A DNA stretch of 64,000 nt from Histomonas meleagridis (taxonomy: Eukaryota > Parabasalia > Tritrichomonadida > Dientamoebidae), in assembly GCA_020186115.1 (NCBI GenBank), contig WSYJ01000027.1, positions 1 to 64,000 of the forward strand, in the 5' to 3' direction. Below the pieces are notes generated by a model that was not told the origin of the DNA, searched no databases, and worked only from the letters and a program-made list of their open reading frames with translations. This document shows, one piece after another, positions 21,985 to 32,895 of this stretch; the stretch's first letter is position 1; each line of letters starts with the position of its first letter. The translations under genes were made by a program, and so were the position numbers.

Positions 21985-22380
21985 ACATACAAAAAATAAC
22001 AGTCAAACTAATCTTTCATTCAGACATAAACTGGTGAAAGTAGTAACCCCATCGTTTAATTTCAAGAAGAACAGCAAATCAATCTTACCAATGTTCTTAT
22101 ATAAGAATTACAAAATCATTTACCGTCCATATGCTGTTTTGTTCATGTGCATGTGCGTTGATGCAACCAATAATGAATTTGCTATTCTAGAAATAATCCA
22201 TCTCTTTGTCGAAATCATGGGCACATACCTTCGAAAGTTGATGAAATAGATTTACTAATTGGCTCCCATAAAGTGTATGTAATGCTTGATGAATTCATTG
22301 TTGCTGAGTGGAGTTGGTGAATGCAATAGGCAAACAATCGTAAACAGAATGAAACGAGTTAGATTGATATCTTTGTTGAC
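21985..22380 (+). pseudogene. Clathrin adaptor complex sigma subunit relic
   Basis: LVKVVTPSF, then YKNYKIIYRPYAVLFMCMC, VDATNNEFAILEIIHLFVE, IMGTYL and, after a frameshift at about 22220, KVDEIDLLIGSHKVYVMLDE, FIVA and NRQTIVNRM. This is the sigma-adaptin core (YKIIYRRYA..F...D..DNEL..LE.IH.FVE, then KVY...DEF..AGE). The family forms the small subunit of AP-1 to AP-4 vesicle coat complexes at Golgi or endosomes. The start is lost and at least three lesions are visible, so another genomic copy must supply the function. Confidence 0.85.
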
Positions 22381-22454
22381 ATTCTAATTTAAATTTTATG
22401 TAAAATTTAGGCTAACTTGTGACTTTCAAGCCATTTTTAAATGTTAATTTTTAA

Positions 22455-22619
22455 ATCATTAAAAATAAATATGAAATAAAACAAATTGATATTTTTTGCA
22501 TTAATATCAATTCTCTTTTGTTCGATAAGTAATTTAACTATTTCTATTTGACCATTTTCTGAGATGCATAAATAAGTGTTGTTTGAAATATGATAAATAT
22601 ATTTCATATAGGTTATCAT
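22455..22619 (-). pseudogene. Ankyrin repeat fragment
   Basis: SENGQIEIVKLLIEQKRI followed by DINAKN is a single well-formed ankyrin repeat (NGHxEIVKLLxxxxxxDINAK). It is isolated in non-coding DNA, so a fragment of the very large trichomonad ankyrin family. Confidence 0.7.
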
Positions 22620-23435
22620 GATGTCCTAAATTATTAAAATAAATATGAAATAAAAACAAAGAAATATCTTTAGACCACCAACAGAGTGGTTCCGGACTAA
22701 ATATCAGCTGAAAAATTAAATTAAGTAAAAGTTAATTAATATAATAAACGTACGCTCTTCATACTTTTTGATGATTTAATGCAGAGTGAATTAAATATAA
22801 AATATTTCATAATTAATATACAATTGGATAATAATAACATAGATATTTTGTTTTTTCCTTTGCTTATATTATTGAATTTTCGCCTATGGTCTGCTTCAGC
22901 TAAAAAACTGCCTGGCAATTTTGGAGATAAACATAACAATTATACATTGTAAACCATTCAAACCCAAAATTATGAAAAAAAAAAAAAAATTCCATCAATT
23001 TAAAACATGAATAAAAAAAATTGCCATTATTTTTTCCTTTGATTCTTACATATGTGTTTTAATTTTTATTAAGTTTTTTCTGCTGAGTTTTGAGAAAAAG
23101 TTGTTTAAATATTCTAATAAAATGCTTTCTTCAGACCAAACGATTATTTCATATACAAAACGAAATTAACCGTCAAGTATTTGAATGCTGTATCAAGGTT
23201 AAATAACCACCATAAAAATTTAACTTTTCCACAGAAACTGATAATATAAATATTATTTTGATTCATATTTTATATATGATTACATATGTTTGTATGTTTG
23301 TTCATGAAAATTATTGAAAATCACAAAAAAAATTGTAAATTACTTTCGAAATATTCAACTTTAAAACAATAAACAACAACAATATATTCAAATAATCCAG
23401 CTATAAACAAAAATAGTTTTAATAAAAAATGTTTT
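22620..23435. other. AT-rich, no gene seen
   Basis: A poly-A run at 22975-22990 and general AT-rich sequence; no supported frame. Confidence 0.55.
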
Positions 23436-23955
23436 TGGATATTTTAAGTGCACATGCTAGAAAAAAGTGATTATAAAATTTCTGAAGGACGACTCTATCA
23501 GCTTTCGGAAAGTTATATTTAGGTGCCTCTGTGACGATATATGATGGAAAACCGTTAATTTTTCAAACAAGATTGTTAAAGAGCCACATAATATATTCCC
23601 ATGTTCAATAAAGCTTTGTTATAAAGCATATGAAATCTTTGGAAAAGAAATTGATGAAGTACGACATCATATTCGTTCATATAATGATATGCTTTTCCAA
23701 CTGCTGATGTGCTTAACGTGTGATATAGATGTTTCAATATGTACAAGAACTTCCACATTTAGTTATGAAAGATTCGTGCAATTACATGGAAAGAAAGAAA
23801 ATTCATCATTCAAAGATTTCGATCCTTTAAAAGTCGTAACTTTTTTTTTTAACACAGACTCATCAACAACAGACGAAATAAGACTTGTTGCTAAGGAATT
23901 GTTAGAAAATTTGATGAATGAACCTTTAAGTATCGAAAAAGAAAAAAAAAAATAA
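23436..23955 (+). pseudogene. Unknown protein relic
   Basis: Reading from about 23435, ILSAHARKK is followed by stops and KISEGRLYQLSESY. A longer open frame runs from about 23600 to 23955: YKAYEIFGKEIDEVRHHI, SYNDMLFQLLMCLTCDID, YERFVQLHGKKENSSF, DEIRLVAKELLENLM, ending in a Lys run. It is probably a helical protein; family not recognised. Confidence 0.4.
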
Positions 23956-24360
23956 AAAATCAAATAGAGACAATGCTTCCATAAAAAAACATTTCAGAAT
24001 TGTTTTATCATGAAAATTTTGGATAAAAAGCGAAGTTTATCAGGCGTTTTCAATTTGCATAATCCATTTAGAGAATAAATCATATTGACAACAAAACAGT
24101 TTGTGTTAACTCCTGTACTAGAGCAACAAATTTATTTTATCAAAAAGCAAAAAATTGGATGGAAAGTTGGCACTTCAAGAAATCAAGCTTTTGAAGTTTG
24201 AGTTTGTTATGTAGAAACAAACATTTGTATGTAGCAATATATCAATATATTTTCTTGTAATTATCACTTTCTTTGTTTAAGATATATTTAACATATAAAA
24301 TAAAATGCATTTCAAACACTAAAACATTAAAAAATGAAAATTAGAGAAGAATTTTTTTAT
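23956..24360. other. Mostly AT-rich; possible tail of the preceding relic
   Basis: A plus-strand trace (KRSLSGVFNLHNPFRE near 24030-24080) may continue the preceding relic. Nothing else is supported. Confidence 0.35.
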
Positions 24361-25106
24361 TCAATATGAATATTGAGGAACCTTATAAATTTGAGAATTT
24401 ATTCCACTATTAATAATCTCATTATAATTCGTAACATAATTCTCAAATATATCAATTCTTCTTCGAAATTCTTTTGCTCTTTGAATATCTTCTTCTGAAT
24501 TTAAGATAAAGTTTAATCGAAATACATCAAAACCATTATTTCTTTTTAGAATCAAAATAATTAAAATAATTGAAATGAATTTCCGATGTTCGATTGGTTT
24601 TTTGAAACAATCCCACAAATTCGTAATCCAATGCCAACTGTATATAATTTGCGAAGCATCGTTTTATATTTACTTTTCCCTTGTGAAAATAATTTCGCAT
24701 TTCATGTAAATTTAAACATTTCTTGTTTAAATAAAAGAATAATTTAATAACTAGCATTGAAATATTATCAAGTCCTCCATTAGAACTACAATCAAAAAGC
24801 ATTAATATTTCATTATTTTGTGAATTTTTTTTTTTTTTTTTTTTAAATTTTTTTATCGTATTTTTAATATTATTCGTACCAATCCATTGAAACGTATCTT
24901 TCGAACATCTTCCACATACTTCAATTCCATTTCATACTGTGATGAAATCTTTCACTGTTCTTTTTACTAACATTAAATTTTATACTAAGTTCTGAGATGA
25001 AAAATAATTTATTATTATTGTTTTCTAAATGTTCTTCAAGTACTTTTAATATTGTAGCATCATTAACATTCATATTTTGTTGAATCATTTGTTCAAGTGA
25101 ACTCAA
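24361..25106 (-). pseudogene. E2F-like winged-helix transcription factor relic
   Basis: The start is at 25106 (MSSLEQMIQQ). First domain: LFFISELSIKFNVSKKNSER, then after a frameshift EIEVCGRCSKDTFQWIG, which fits the E2F/DP fold ('..L..KF.V.KRR.YD....LE.IG...R.SKD.F.W.G'). A second, similar domain at 24536-24802 has LNKKCLNLHEMRNYF, KRCFANYIQLALDYEFVGL and QKTNRTSEIHF. After another frameshift the tail ends in SQIYKVPQYSY. Two tandem winged helices recall atypical E2F7/8-type repressors, though this could be a trichomonad-specific layout. A poly-T run at 24829-24843 lies between the domains. Broken by at least two frameshifts. Confidence 0.5.
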
Positions 25107-25740
25107 ATATTTTAAATATACTTGAAAAATATATCATTAAAAATGTTAAAATTATTATTTCCTTTGAATAATATTTGAAAAAAAACAAATATTTATGATA
25201 TAATTAATATGAGAAATATTATTTGAAAAATTATAAATCTTATATTAATTTTATATTAAGATATTAATATTTTTATAATAAATGTTGGTTTGGTCTTCTG
25301 CATAGAATTTGAACGTTATTTAAATTTTATGAGGGCAAATACGTCTGGTTAAACAGTCAATTTATGAACTTTTTAAGAATATAAAATTAATTTAACGTTG
25401 GAAATTATAAATTTTATGATAAAATTTCATGTCTTATGAATATGTTGAATTGATTAGCGGTATTTAAATAAATTAGTGAACATTAACTTATAAATTTATA
25501 TTATCATTTTCTCATCACATGTTAATAATTTTAAGGATGTGATTGAATGACTCATATAATTTAATTATCACTTACTTTATGATTTTGTTTTTGTAATAAT
25601 ATGAAAATAAAATAAATTTATAGAGTATATTCTGTAGTAATAGACACATAATATTTCAAACATAACATTCATCTTATTCGTAAATTGTTTGTCACTCATA
25701 AGAATTTGCGCATTATGCAATCGAGATTTAGTATCATTTA
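25107..25740. other. AT-rich, no gene seen
   Basis: Very AT-rich with no supported frame or repeat end. Confidence 0.55.
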
Positions 25741-25861
25741 GATTTAGGTTTTTTGCATGTCTTAATGTTACTCATATCAATTTTCTTAATTGTAACATTG
25801 ATTTTTATGATATATTAAAATTCAACTGTGAGTATTGTAGGCAAGAAACCGTTATTTTTGG

Positions 25862-26246
25862 CTGTTTGAATGTGTAAATTATCGGTAGCGTTGATAAAGA
25901 CAGCGATTTTATGCCCTTCATCGGAAATAAGTGCATTTCATCATTTTCATCAATGCAGTGGTTGTACTCACAAACATAAGTTCCAAGTGAGTAATAATAT
26001 GCTGTTTCATCCTCAAAAGAAATTGCGTGATCACGCAATGTAAGAAAGTGACTTGTATTGACATGAACAACATACAAAACAATTATCAACAATAAATTTC
26101 TCGACAAGATGTCCAACAAGCCTTTTTCTGTCTTTAAATTTTTCTAGATATGGGAACCTAAATCCATGCAAACTCAAATGTTCAAAAGCAATGTATTTGT
26201 TTTCAAACGTTTGGCCAAACACAAAGTAGGTGTTCAGTAACAAAAA
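25862..26246 (-). pseudogene. REI1-like zinc-finger fragment, copy 3
   Basis: Minus-strand FENKYIAFEHLSLHGFRFPY, LEKFKDRKRLVGHLVEK and VDNCFVCCSCQYKSLSYIA, then in another frame RDHAISFEDETAYYYSLGT. The cysteines of the first finger are destroyed by a frameshift. It is almost identical to copy 4 (27960-28395) in inverted orientation. Confidence 0.6.
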
Positions 26247-27320
26247 TATCATGACAACCAAAACAAAGAAATTTATTGATCCTTCTGAAATCAATCAAGA
26301 TTCGCGAAAGAACAGTGCACATGGATCTAGACTCATAAGCTCAAGCAAATCAGGGATGGGTAGGCTTGCCCAAGACTTCTACAAGAATTATCGATGGAAG
26401 TGAACACAAAATTTATTCCTTTTTCATCTTGTTCACATGATATATGAAAATTATTGCTTCTCAAGGAATAAATCATGAGATTATTTAGAAAGTAAAATAA
26501 TATATATATTATGTTTTTCATTTCGGTGTATCTAAATATTTCCCATAAATCCCTATATATATATTTAGACGTAGTTAATGTCCAAAATCAATAATCAGTG
26601 AAATGTTATCCACAAAAAAAATGTTGGGGAACTCTCATCTAATTCCTAAATGTGGAAATGTTTGATGACTACGAAATTATGCATAGATTTCAGGTTTGGC
26701 TCGGGTCACAGATGCTTTGATTGAAACTCCTTTGCCTGATGGCTTGAGTAATTAAAAAAATTCAACAACTTTGAGGCGAGAATGCTTTTACCATTGCTTC
26801 GTTTCCTAGAACGAACAATAACAAATGTTTCTGCAAAGTGTTTTACTTGATTAAAATTGCTTTGAGCCCAAGGTACCATCCATCGTTTCGGCAACCGTTA
26901 TTAACGTTCTCTTTATCATAGTTTCTATTAAATAGTGTTCATATTTTTAGGCATTTCATAGCCTGCTCGTATCATGTTTTTGATATTTTCTTTTGTTTTT
27001 TGAAAAATTAAATTTTTTAGCACTCTTTCTTTTTTAAAAGGTACAGCAGCAGAAAGCGGTTTTGATATTTTTACCTTATTCTAACTAATTGATTGGCAGG
27101 CCAGAATTGAAAGTAACATGTCTATTTGAATTGATTCATGATGAAAAAAATCAATTCAAGAAAAAATTGTAAATTTTGTTCTCTACTAACAACTAAAGTT
27201 TGGTGGCTTCTTCATATTCTTGTTGTGAGTTTGGATGAATAATTGCTTGAATTTTAGCTCAAAAATTCATTCGTGAAAAGTGCACGTTTAAAATAACGCT
27301 TTTTATAAACTATAGAATCA
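26247..27320. other. Spacer, no firm gene
   Basis: A minus-strand frame at 26706-26894 (VKHFAETFVIVRSRKRSNGK) may be a coding trace. The rest is AT-rich and matches nothing else in the window. Confidence 0.4.
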
Positions 27321-27326
27321 TGTTGT

Positions 27327-27842
27327 ATGAAGGAGGTTAAGATATCCGAATCTCTCCAAAAATGGAGCAAGACATCTATTCTTTTTATCGAAAGCTTAGA
27401 GGTTAAAAAAGTTCAGTATAAAGATGTATGCGAGGCATATGCTTATATAGTTGGTTATAGATGGGCTAACAGAGAAGAAGATGATTTTTCAACAACAGAA
27501 TCTAATGAAATAATTCAAAAGAAACCTGAAGATCAAACCAAGGAACAGAATGTAAAACTTCCTGGAAAATCTGCAGAAAAATGACAAAATTCAATAAAGC
27601 GTGAAATTGTATCAGGCAAAAGAGTTGCCATTCTTTGGAACGAAAAGGAGATTGATTGTCTTAAAAATGGAATTAAAAAATATGGGTGCAGAGCATGGGC
27701 AAAAATACGGTTAGAGTTTCAAGTATTTCATGAAAATGGAAGAACACCAAAAGACCTTTATGATAAAGCGCGTAGCTATAAGAAATCAAATGAAGAGTTC
27801 CGCAATATTTGTGAGGAACATCCAAATAACCTAAGAAAATAA
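27327..27842 (+). pseudogene. Telobox-type Myb/SANT protein, single in-frame TGA
   Basis: The frame MKEVKISESLQKWSKTSILF runs to a TGA at 27582-27584 and continues without shift to a TAA at 27840-27842, about 171 codons in all. After the stop comes a Myb/SANT domain: ILWNEKEIDCLKNGIKKYGC, RAWAKIRLEF and TPKDLYDKARSYKK. The W-x-x-x-E-x-x-x-L-x-x-G-x-x-x-YG..W..I...F...R...DLxDKxR pattern matches telobox proteins that bind telomeric or promoter repeats. Only one lesion is visible, so it may be a recent pseudogene or a polymorphism. It lies between the two inverted REI1-like fragments. Confidence 0.6.
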
Positions 27843-27959
27843 TTCAAATCGGTTGGAATGTATACGTATTAGTAAAATCGCAAGTTGTGTTTAATATATA
27901 GTATTAACATTAATAGATACTTAAAATATTATTGATTTATTGAGAAAAATTTTGGGTAA

Positions 27960-28395
27960 ATAAAATGATGATATTGATATTGCAATTGAAGGATGTGATT
28001 GTCATGATATTTTTGTTACTGAACACCTACTTTGTGTTTGGCCAAACGTTTGAAAACAAATACATTGCTTTTGAACATTTGAGTTTGCATGGATTTAGGT
28101 TCCCATATCTAGAAAAATTTAAAGACAGAAAAAGGCTTGTTGGACATCTTGTCGAGAAATTTATTGTTGATAATTGTTTTGTATGTTGTTCATGTCAATA
28201 CAAGTCACTTTCTTACATTGCGTGATCACGCAATTTCTTTTGAGGATGAAACAGCATATTATTACTCACTTGGAACTTATGTTTGTGAGTACAACCACTG
28301 CATTGATGAAAATGATGAAATGCACTTATTTCCGATGAAGGGCATAAAATCGCTGTCTTTATCAACGCTACCGATAATTTACACATTCAAACAAA
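27960..28395 (+). pseudogene. REI1-like zinc-finger fragment, copy 4
   Basis: Same residues as copy 3, on the plus strand. Upstream it retains a trace of the acidic linker (GATGATGATATTG) seen in copy 1. After the coding similarity it runs into the dispersed repeat shared with 11735-12080. Confidence 0.6.
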
Positions 28396-28412
28396 CAAAA
28401 ATAACGTTTTTT

Positions 28413-28690
28413 AAGATGCAAAATGACAAAATTATTAATATCATATAAAAGGTATTTTTTTTAATAAATTTGTATAATTCTATAATTATCATATTATTAA
28501 ATAACTTATTGTGTTTATTTATTTTTAAATCTCTGAGTTAAGTGATGGTGTTTGAAATTTATCAAAATCCAAAATATTTTTTAGAGTTAAACGATAATTT
28601 AGATACAAAATCAAAACAATTAATTTATCTATATTTGGATTTATTTTTCGCTTTCAGCAAAAAATAAATCTTCAATTGAAAAAAAGTTTT
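28413..28690 (+). repeat. Dispersed repeat, second copy (see 11735-12080)
   Basis: Shares AAATCTCTGAGTTAAGTGATGG, ATTTGGATTTATTTTTCGC and AGCAAAAAATAAA..TTGAAAAAAAG with the copy near 12 kb. Non-coding. Confidence 0.55.
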
Positions 28691-28985
28691 TCATTTCCGA
28701 TTAGTTGATATATGTTTTACTAGAATCTACAAGAGCAAGGAATCCGAAGGTTGTATGTTTATTTAGAAACTTCATCTGAAATTGATTTGGAGCCTTAGTT
28801 TTTTATGTTTCAGCAATTAATGAGCCATATTTTATAGAAAATTTATGAATTTGTTCTTTTGTTAAAGAGGACACCTTCTGGGAGGTAAACCGTCGAAGAA
28901 CATTTCTGTTTATGGATAATATTTTAAGTTTCTATCATATTATATTACGTTCATTAATAAATTTAAGTTATTTAAATAACTTAAT
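28691..28985. other. No gene seen
   Basis: Unassigned sequence of slightly higher GC (AGGACACCTTCTGGGAGG near 28868). No frame or repeat recognised. Confidence 0.45.
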
Positions 28986-29039
28986 GTTATATGTGGAAAT
29001 TATTATCAACAAAGAAATGAATGATATATTTTATATAAA

Positions 29040-29799
29040 AATTCTTCATATCAAAATAATAGTTATAATGATATAACTGATAAATCATCAACTTTTACAC
29101 CATCAGCTCATACACATGAACCAAATGATATAGTGCCATATCAAAATGTTTTTTAAGAACTGGTAGATTTGTAGATTTTGTATATCATAATAATTCTACA
29201 GAAGCACCTGGAATATATACTAGGAGGATAGTTCATATCAAAATGAACTTGGATTTTGGCATTATACACAAGGCAATCATAGAGTAGCTATTATTTCAAG
29301 CAGTGGTGGTGGACAGATTAATAAAACTATTATCCATAGTTCACCTATTGATAATAATGAAAATATTGATAATTTTATTATCGGAAAACCAGTATTTATA
29401 ACAGGTAATGTTTATAAATTAATAAATGAAAATGGGATTTATAATTATATTTCTAGCACAGACTTCATCAACTGCATACCATCTGTTAAAAGTAATGGTA
29501 ATTATAAGGAATTTATTGGTATTTGTGTTGCTATACATAGATCTAATGAAATTTTCCAAATAGGTGATACTATTAAACAAGATATTTCTATTAATCAAAA
29601 TACTATATATTTCGCAACTCATGGAGATTATTATTTCAAAGTTAATGATAGTAGTATTTATAATATCGGTGATATAATAATTTATGATGGAACTATTTTA
29701 TCAGATGATACTGTTATAACAACAAAAATAAATAGTATGATTATTGGAAAGATGACTTGTATAATAAATGAAACCACAGTAGCTGTTCATATGAAATGA
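29040..29799 (+). pseudogene. Maverick-associated structural protein relic
   Basis: A long frame without ATG: NSSYQNNSYNDITDKSSTF, AHTHEPNDIVPYQNVF, then shifted RTGRFVDFVYHNNSTEAPG, then, from 29227 to the TGA at 29797-29799, 190 uninterrupted codons. That last part includes GFWHYTQGNHRVAIISSSGG, TIYFATHGDYYFKVNDSS and IYNIGDIIIYDGTILSDD. Gly/Asn/Ser/Ile-rich beta-type composition suggests a virion fibre or surface protein. I associate the FATHGDY..D..IYNIGD..LYDG pattern with trichomonad Mavericks from memory. Two frameshifts and no start. Confidence 0.5.
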
Positions 29800-29815
29800 T
29801 AAACAAAAGGATAAT

Positions 29816-29893
29816 ATGCAGGACAGTCTTGTCCCGGATCATTTATCAAAAGAATTACTTTACGAAAGATTGAACTTATTTATCAATGACTTC
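29816..29893 (+). pseudogene. Start of a further Maverick gene, truncated
   Basis: ATG at 29816 opens MQDSLVPDHLSKELLYERLN and ends LFINDF at a TGA 26 codons on. It follows the structural gene by 16 bases and stops just before the terminal repeat at 29951, so it looks cut by the insertion or decayed. Family unknown. Confidence 0.35.
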
Positions 29894-29950
29894 TGATTTA
29901 ATCATTATAATAAAATCATCAATAGTTTCGTCTTCATATAATTCAATATA

Positions 29951-30295
29951 ACACACACACAGAACATCTACAGGCCCCCCTTACGGCTTCGCCTCAGGGC
30001 CCTTCGATGTTATCGTTATAAGATAATCCGTTAAATAGGATATATTCAATAGAGAATTAATACTTTACAAATGGTATATCTATACAAAAGAGTGTAATGT
30101 TAACAAATATTACTTTTATTAAAAATATCGTTTAATAGGCTCCGTAGAGGCCGTTAATAAACTGTTTATTGTTAAATAATATCTATTAACACATGTAATG
30201 TGTAATGTAATGTTATGTATAAATAAACTGCTATAGAAAGTAGTGAATTTATAATGAAGTTCATAATGTATTACATGTATTACAACGAAACATCA
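29951..30295 (-). repeat. Maverick-type terminal inverted repeat, copy B (outer end at 29951)
   Basis: Begins ACACACACACAGAACATCTACAGGCC and continues through GATGTTATCGTTATAAGATA, GGTATATCTATACAAAAGAGTGTAATG, AGGCTCCGTAGAGGCCGTTAATAAACTG and ACATGTAATGTGTAATGTAATG to CAACGAAACATCATAATAAAGG. It is nearly identical to copies C1 and D. The element interior lies to the right and starts with the integrase C-terminus. Confidence 0.85.
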
Positions 30296-30450
30296 TAATA
30301 AAGGATAAATATAATAAAGAAGTAAATATGATAAAGGAGAAATATGATAAAGAAGTAAATATAATAAAGAAGTAAATATAATAAAGGAGAAATATGATAA
30401 TATAGTCATAATAAAGTAGTTATAATAAAGAAGTAATTATAATAAATTAT
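30296..30450. repeat. Subterminal tandem repeat (ATAATAAAGAAGTA)
   Basis: Units ATAATAAAGAAGTAAAT and ATGATAAAGGAGAAAT alternate just inside the terminal repeat. The same tract is found inside copies C1 (51130-51180) and D (62560-62690). Confidence 0.75.
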
Positions 30451-30465
30451 TATAACCAAATCTAT

Positions 30466-31604
30466 TTCTTCTCAAAATATATTTTTTCAAGATTATTAAT
30501 TTCACCAGGTCTATTTGCTCGTGAATAACTGAAAGGAATGTAATCAGTAAAAGATTCCCTCGATAGAATTATATAAAGAAATTTATAACAATTTTTACTT
30601 ATATTATAATTTAATATTTATGTAATAACTCCATTTTATCTACCTGGGATAGTAGAAGCCAATTTAATATTATCTGGTAAAGAGAATCCTACAAAAATTA
30701 ATCGAAAACGAGGTTTAATTATTACATTATTATTACTAGCAATCAGTGTATACATATGTCCTCTACGTGAATCGATTTCTAATGCTTCTCTACTAATACG
30801 ATATCTTTTTTATTAAATATATCATCTCGTGATAATATATATCTAACAAAAGAACCTATTGGAAGTATTAAATCTTTTAATTTTCATCTGTACTTCTTTA
30901 GCTTTTAATGATTTGGAATATATATTTATTTTCTAATTTAGGATTTTCAAACATTTCTTTCGGAGTCAATTATATAGAAGTATGATAACTATTGTTATAA
31001 ATATTGATAAATTTATTCATTCTTTTATATGTTATATAAGTATACTTATCATCAAAAGATTCATGTTTACTCTTTTCAGTAGGAGTATTCATATCACGTA
31101 AAGTTCTCATAAATCTATTTATTCTACCTAAACTACAATGGTTTTTATCAGTAATGATATGGACATTAACATTATTATCATTTAATAATTTCATATTATT
31201 TTTTTCCTACAAAACCAAATTCTTCATCAGATGTTAATTTAATAGGATGATATTTATTAATAAATTGTTTTAATGAAATATTAATCTCTTTGACAGTCTT
31301 ATTTTGTAAAGGATATGCAACAGCGTATCTATTATTAGTTTCTATTAAAGATATGCCAGTAGCGAGGATCTCTTCCTTTCGTATACAAATCATGACACCA
31401 AGTATTATGACTGTTAGAAAAGATCTTTATATAATATTTTTATAAAGTTTCCTTATTAATAAATTTATCTTTTACTCGTTTTCTTATAACTTCTTTTATT
31501 TTCTTATTACTAGCATTAGGAATAGCTTTCTTAATATGCCTTTTAACATGAGAATACGTTTTAAAATGTGTCTTATCTACAATATCATTATATTCTTTAT
31601 CCAT
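30466..31604 (-). pseudogene. Maverick retroviral-type integrase relic, copy B
   Basis: ATG at 31604 (MDKEYNDIVDK). The core carries ETNNRYAVAYPLQNKT and LTSDEEFGFVGKK (31196-31393), then KNHCSLGRINRFMRTLRDMN and YKRMNKFINIYNNSYHTS (30970-31194). The chromodomain-like tail ends ANRPGEINNLEKI near 30480. The gene points outward, its 3' end beside terminal repeat B. Stops and shifts separate the pieces. About 17-20 bases separate its start from the divergent small gene at 31624, as in copy A. Confidence 0.85.
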
Positions 31605-31623
31605 AGTTTTATTACTATTAAAA

Positions 31624-31946
31624 TGGGTTTAGGAAAGATATTTGGAGGAATTCGAAAATTAGTTCAAGGAGGAGGTCGTCTAGTTGAAAATATTATTGAT
31701 AAAGGTATAAAAATTTATGGTAAAATATCACCACTTGTTAAAAAAGGAAGTGAAATCATTAGTAAAATACCAGGTGCTATAGATGGGTTTAGAGGAAAGA
31801 AAGATAAAGTAGAAAGAGGTATTGATCAAATAGTTGATATGGTGTCAGATTCCAAATTTAAAAATAAGATTAGAGGTGCAGTAGATCGAGATAAACAAAT
31901 AGTAGATAGAGTAGTTGGTACTCTCCAACCTAATGGGAGAATTTGA
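31624..31946 (+). CDS. Maverick small Gly/Lys-rich protein, copy B (3' end replaced)
   Basis: ATG at 31624 gives MGLGKIFGGIRKLVQGGGRL, then ENIIDKGIKIYGKISPLVKK, GSEIISKIPGAIDGFRGKKD and DKQIVDRVVGT, then LQPNGRI and a TGA. The last seven codons come from a different sequence: a 92-base inverted repeat begins at 31921, so the native 3' end is missing. The N-terminal 20 residues form a hydrophobic, basic amphipathic stretch. Family unknown; possibly a minor virion or membrane-active protein. Upstream in-frame ATG at 31536 would overlap the integrase and is not preferred. Confidence 0.5.
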
Positions 31947-32013
31947 ATACCTTGCTCTCAAAAAGTGAGAATACCTGTCAATTATGCGTGATATTTTGAA
32001 TACCATTGAAAAA
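31921..32013 (+). repeat. Left terminal inverted repeat of a possible 11.4-kb element
   Basis: CTCTCCAACCTAATGGGAGA..ending AATACCATTGAAAAATTTCCA pairs with the reverse complement of 43247-43339 over about 92 bases with few mismatches. It is preceded by TA (31919-31920), and the right copy is followed by TA (43340-43341), as expected for Tc1/mariner-superfamily insertion. The pair bounds 11.4 kb of mixed content. Confidence 0.65.
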
Positions 32014-32895
32014 TTTCCATTCAAATTATTTTTGTGAAAAAATATTCCTTCTCAAATTTGATTTCTATGTTTTACATTTTTCGTCATGAAAATTTCTAAA
32101 AATTTATAAAATGTCATACAATGGATTGTGTTTACAGTCTTAATCATCATTGTTCTATTTGTTTAATTATATATAAGAAAAGAACAAAAAATAACAACAT
32201 GATTGAGACATTTTCATGAGCAATGTAATTATTTTCTGCAAACAATAATAAAATTTGTTTCTTTGAATCTTTATTGAATTATTTATTCACTAAACTTAAT
32301 TTTTTTTTATTAATCATTTTACTAAATATACAATATAAAAAAAATTGATAAATTAACAAGTTAATTTATATTTATATGTTAATTATATAATAAGGGCAAA
32401 TTAACAACTTTTATCTGGTGCTTAATAAACAAATGTATTATTCCGCCTTTTTGGCCTTCTTCTTGGTTTCTTATTCCCATTTTCCGTGTATTTTTTTTCT
32501 CATACCGTTGTTGTTCATTTTTATCACTTTGTTCTTTATTTGGTTTTTCAACTTTAACTTTATTGTTATTATTATTTTAGCTATAATTATTTTGTTTCCT
32601 ATTTGATCTTTCAACTTAACTTTACATTTATTATTATTTTGGTTATTTTTCTTTTTTTATTATCATTTATTCATTTCAATTAAATCCGCAATTTTGAAAT
32701 TAAGTAAATCATCTTCTTCTTTATTTTTTTTTGTTTATTATTATTCATCTTATTTAATATTATCGATTTTTTAGTATTATTTTTTATTATTTTGATTTTC
32801 CTTTCATTTTAGTTTTAATAATATTTTTATTAAATAAATACCTTTAATCAATTCCAATACATGAATCATTAAATATATACAAATAACAGTTTTTC
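32014..32895. other. AT-rich, low complexity
   Basis: On the minus strand 32420-32800 reads as a Lys/Asn/Glu-rich string (VEKPNKEQSDKNEQQRYEKK) that could be a disordered tail of a gene, but no start or family is seen. The remainder is featureless. Confidence 0.45.

Noticed and set aside
32418-32606. Hydrophobic plus-strand peptide
   Set aside because: Antisense of a Lys/Asn-rich low-complexity stretch.
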